Below are positions 63,364 through 64,000 of a stretch of DNA of 64,000 bases, one piece after another (within the stretch, counting starts at the first letter, position 1; every line of letters begins with the position of its first letter). This stretch comes from Candidatus Vondammii sp. HM_W22. GTDB lineage: Bacteria; Pseudomonadota; Gammaproteobacteria; Chromatiales; Chromatiaceae. A program made the translations under genes and the position numbers. The notes under the pieces are model-generated. The model did no database searches and was not told where the DNA came from. It worked only from the letters and a program-made list of their open reading frames with translations. The stretch covers positions 496,001 to 560,000 of the forward strand of contig NZ_CP099567.1 in the NCBI RefSeq assembly GCF_022530855.2, in the 5' to 3' direction.

Positions 63364-64000
63364 TCAATTTCCCCGTAAAGTTTGCAGCGGCGGCTGAACG
63401 GTCAGCGGGTAACTGGCCAGGAGACCGGCAGTCCCGATACCGGCGCCGCTGGCGAAGACCCCAACAATCCAGAGCCAGGGGTTGAGGTGAAAATCAAACC
63501 CGAACACCTCGGTTGCCAGTAACCAGCCTGTCAGACTGGCGCAGCTGCTTGCCAGGAGGCCTGCCAGCACACCCAGGGTGAAAAACTCCACCCATATTGC
63601 CGCCAGCAGTTCACGCTGTTGCATTCCCAGGGTACGAAGTATCGCAGACTCTTGCCGCCGGTGTTCCCGGTTGGCCTGAATTCCTGCGTAAAGCATTAAC
63701 AGACCGGCACCCAGGGTAAAAAAAAACATACTCCACAGCCTGGGAACCATGGGCTATGCTCTCCCTGATCTGTTGCATAATGGCGCTAACATCGATGGTG
63801 GTAACCGATGGAAACTGCCGGACCAGATCTGAAAGCAGCTTTTCCCGTCCGGGGGGGAGAAAGAAGCTGGTGATGTAACTGGTTGGGTACTGTTTCAGCA
63901 TCCCCGGGGTGCCAATGATAAAGAAATTGGGTTTGAATGAGTCCCATTTGACACTACGCAGATTGGTTACCTTGCCCTCAATTGCCGATCCGGCCAGATT
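63364..64000 (-). pseudogene. FtsX-like ABC transporter permease (YbbP-type), 3' part, frameshifted
   Basis: The gene enters from the window edge. RSVKWDSFKPNFFIIGTPGM and TSYITSFFLPPGREKLLSDL, then MQQIRESIAHGSQAVEYVFF, match the second half of YbbP-like permeases. The frame then shifts in nine consecutive A (63718-63726; T on the coding strand). In the next frame FTLGAGLLMLYAGIQANREH, RRQESAILRTLGMQQREL and the last two membrane helices follow, ending in TLRGN. Loss of one A would restore the frame. It is separated from polB by 7 bp and may share its transcript. Confidence 0.8.

Overview
The window looks like chromosomal DNA of a sulfur-oxidising gammaproteobacterium that is losing genes and has been heavily invaded by insertion sequences. 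The evidence for the lineage is a complete soeABC set (cytoplasmic sulfite oxidation), gammaproteobacterial housekeeping genes (trhP/yegQ, yaeQ, ycgN, hemF, pabB, polB, uup) and a proteobacterial dedicated sortase (Pds) locus of the type described from marine gammaproteobacteria. A host-associated or recently bottlenecked chemoautotroph is a reasonable inference from the decay, but the sequence does not prove it.

Layout. 1-3.1 kb: ssb sits between inverted IS5 relics, followed by IS1595, IS256 and IS701-like scraps. 3.4-5.3 kb: a WbpM/PglF-type nucleotide-sugar dehydratase. 5.3-9.8 kb: nested dead IS4, IS5, IS30, IS256 and IS3 elements, ending in a mepK/ycbK gene whose 5' half is lost. 10-24.3 kb is the healthiest part: hemerythrin-like protein, Uup ABC-F ATPase, a small membrane protein, an HDAC-like deacetylase, soeABC, one IS256-family element, trhP, and a tight ycgN-DUF3549-yaeQ operon. 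24.3-27.1 kb: IS relics. 27.2-33.9 kb: the Pds system (histidine kinase, response regulator, OmpA-like PdsO, VIT/VWA sortase target, class GN sortase). All parts are present, but four of the five genes carry exactly one inactivating lesion. 33.9-39.6 kb: broken hybrid kinase, threonine dehydratase and rubrerythrin, an intact yaiI, and IS4 copies. 39.8-54.9 kb: a polymorphic-toxin island. It holds a two-partner secretion/CDI-like locus (TpsB, a giant TpsA with a VENN pretoxin motif and a distinct tip, and a candidate immunity gene), then an Rhs protein with its own tip and candidate immunity gene, and a second orphan Rhs tip with another candidate immunity gene. 55-58.6 kb: IS3, IS256 and IS5 relics and one full-length IS3 element with a 4-bp target duplication just upstream of hemF. 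58.6-64 kb: hemF, pabB, a frameshifted polB and a frameshifted FtsX-like permease running off the edge.

How the genes relate. SoeABC feeds electrons from sulfite to the quinone pool; the trailing secreted gene is broken. The Pds genes form a self-contained regulator/sortase/substrate set, and the CDI and Rhs genes form contact-dependent competition modules with paired immunity candidates. Most lesions are single-base indels (several in homopolymers) or CAG/CAA-to-stop transitions. Real pseudogenisation is the simplest reading, but some homopolymer indels could be sequencing errors.
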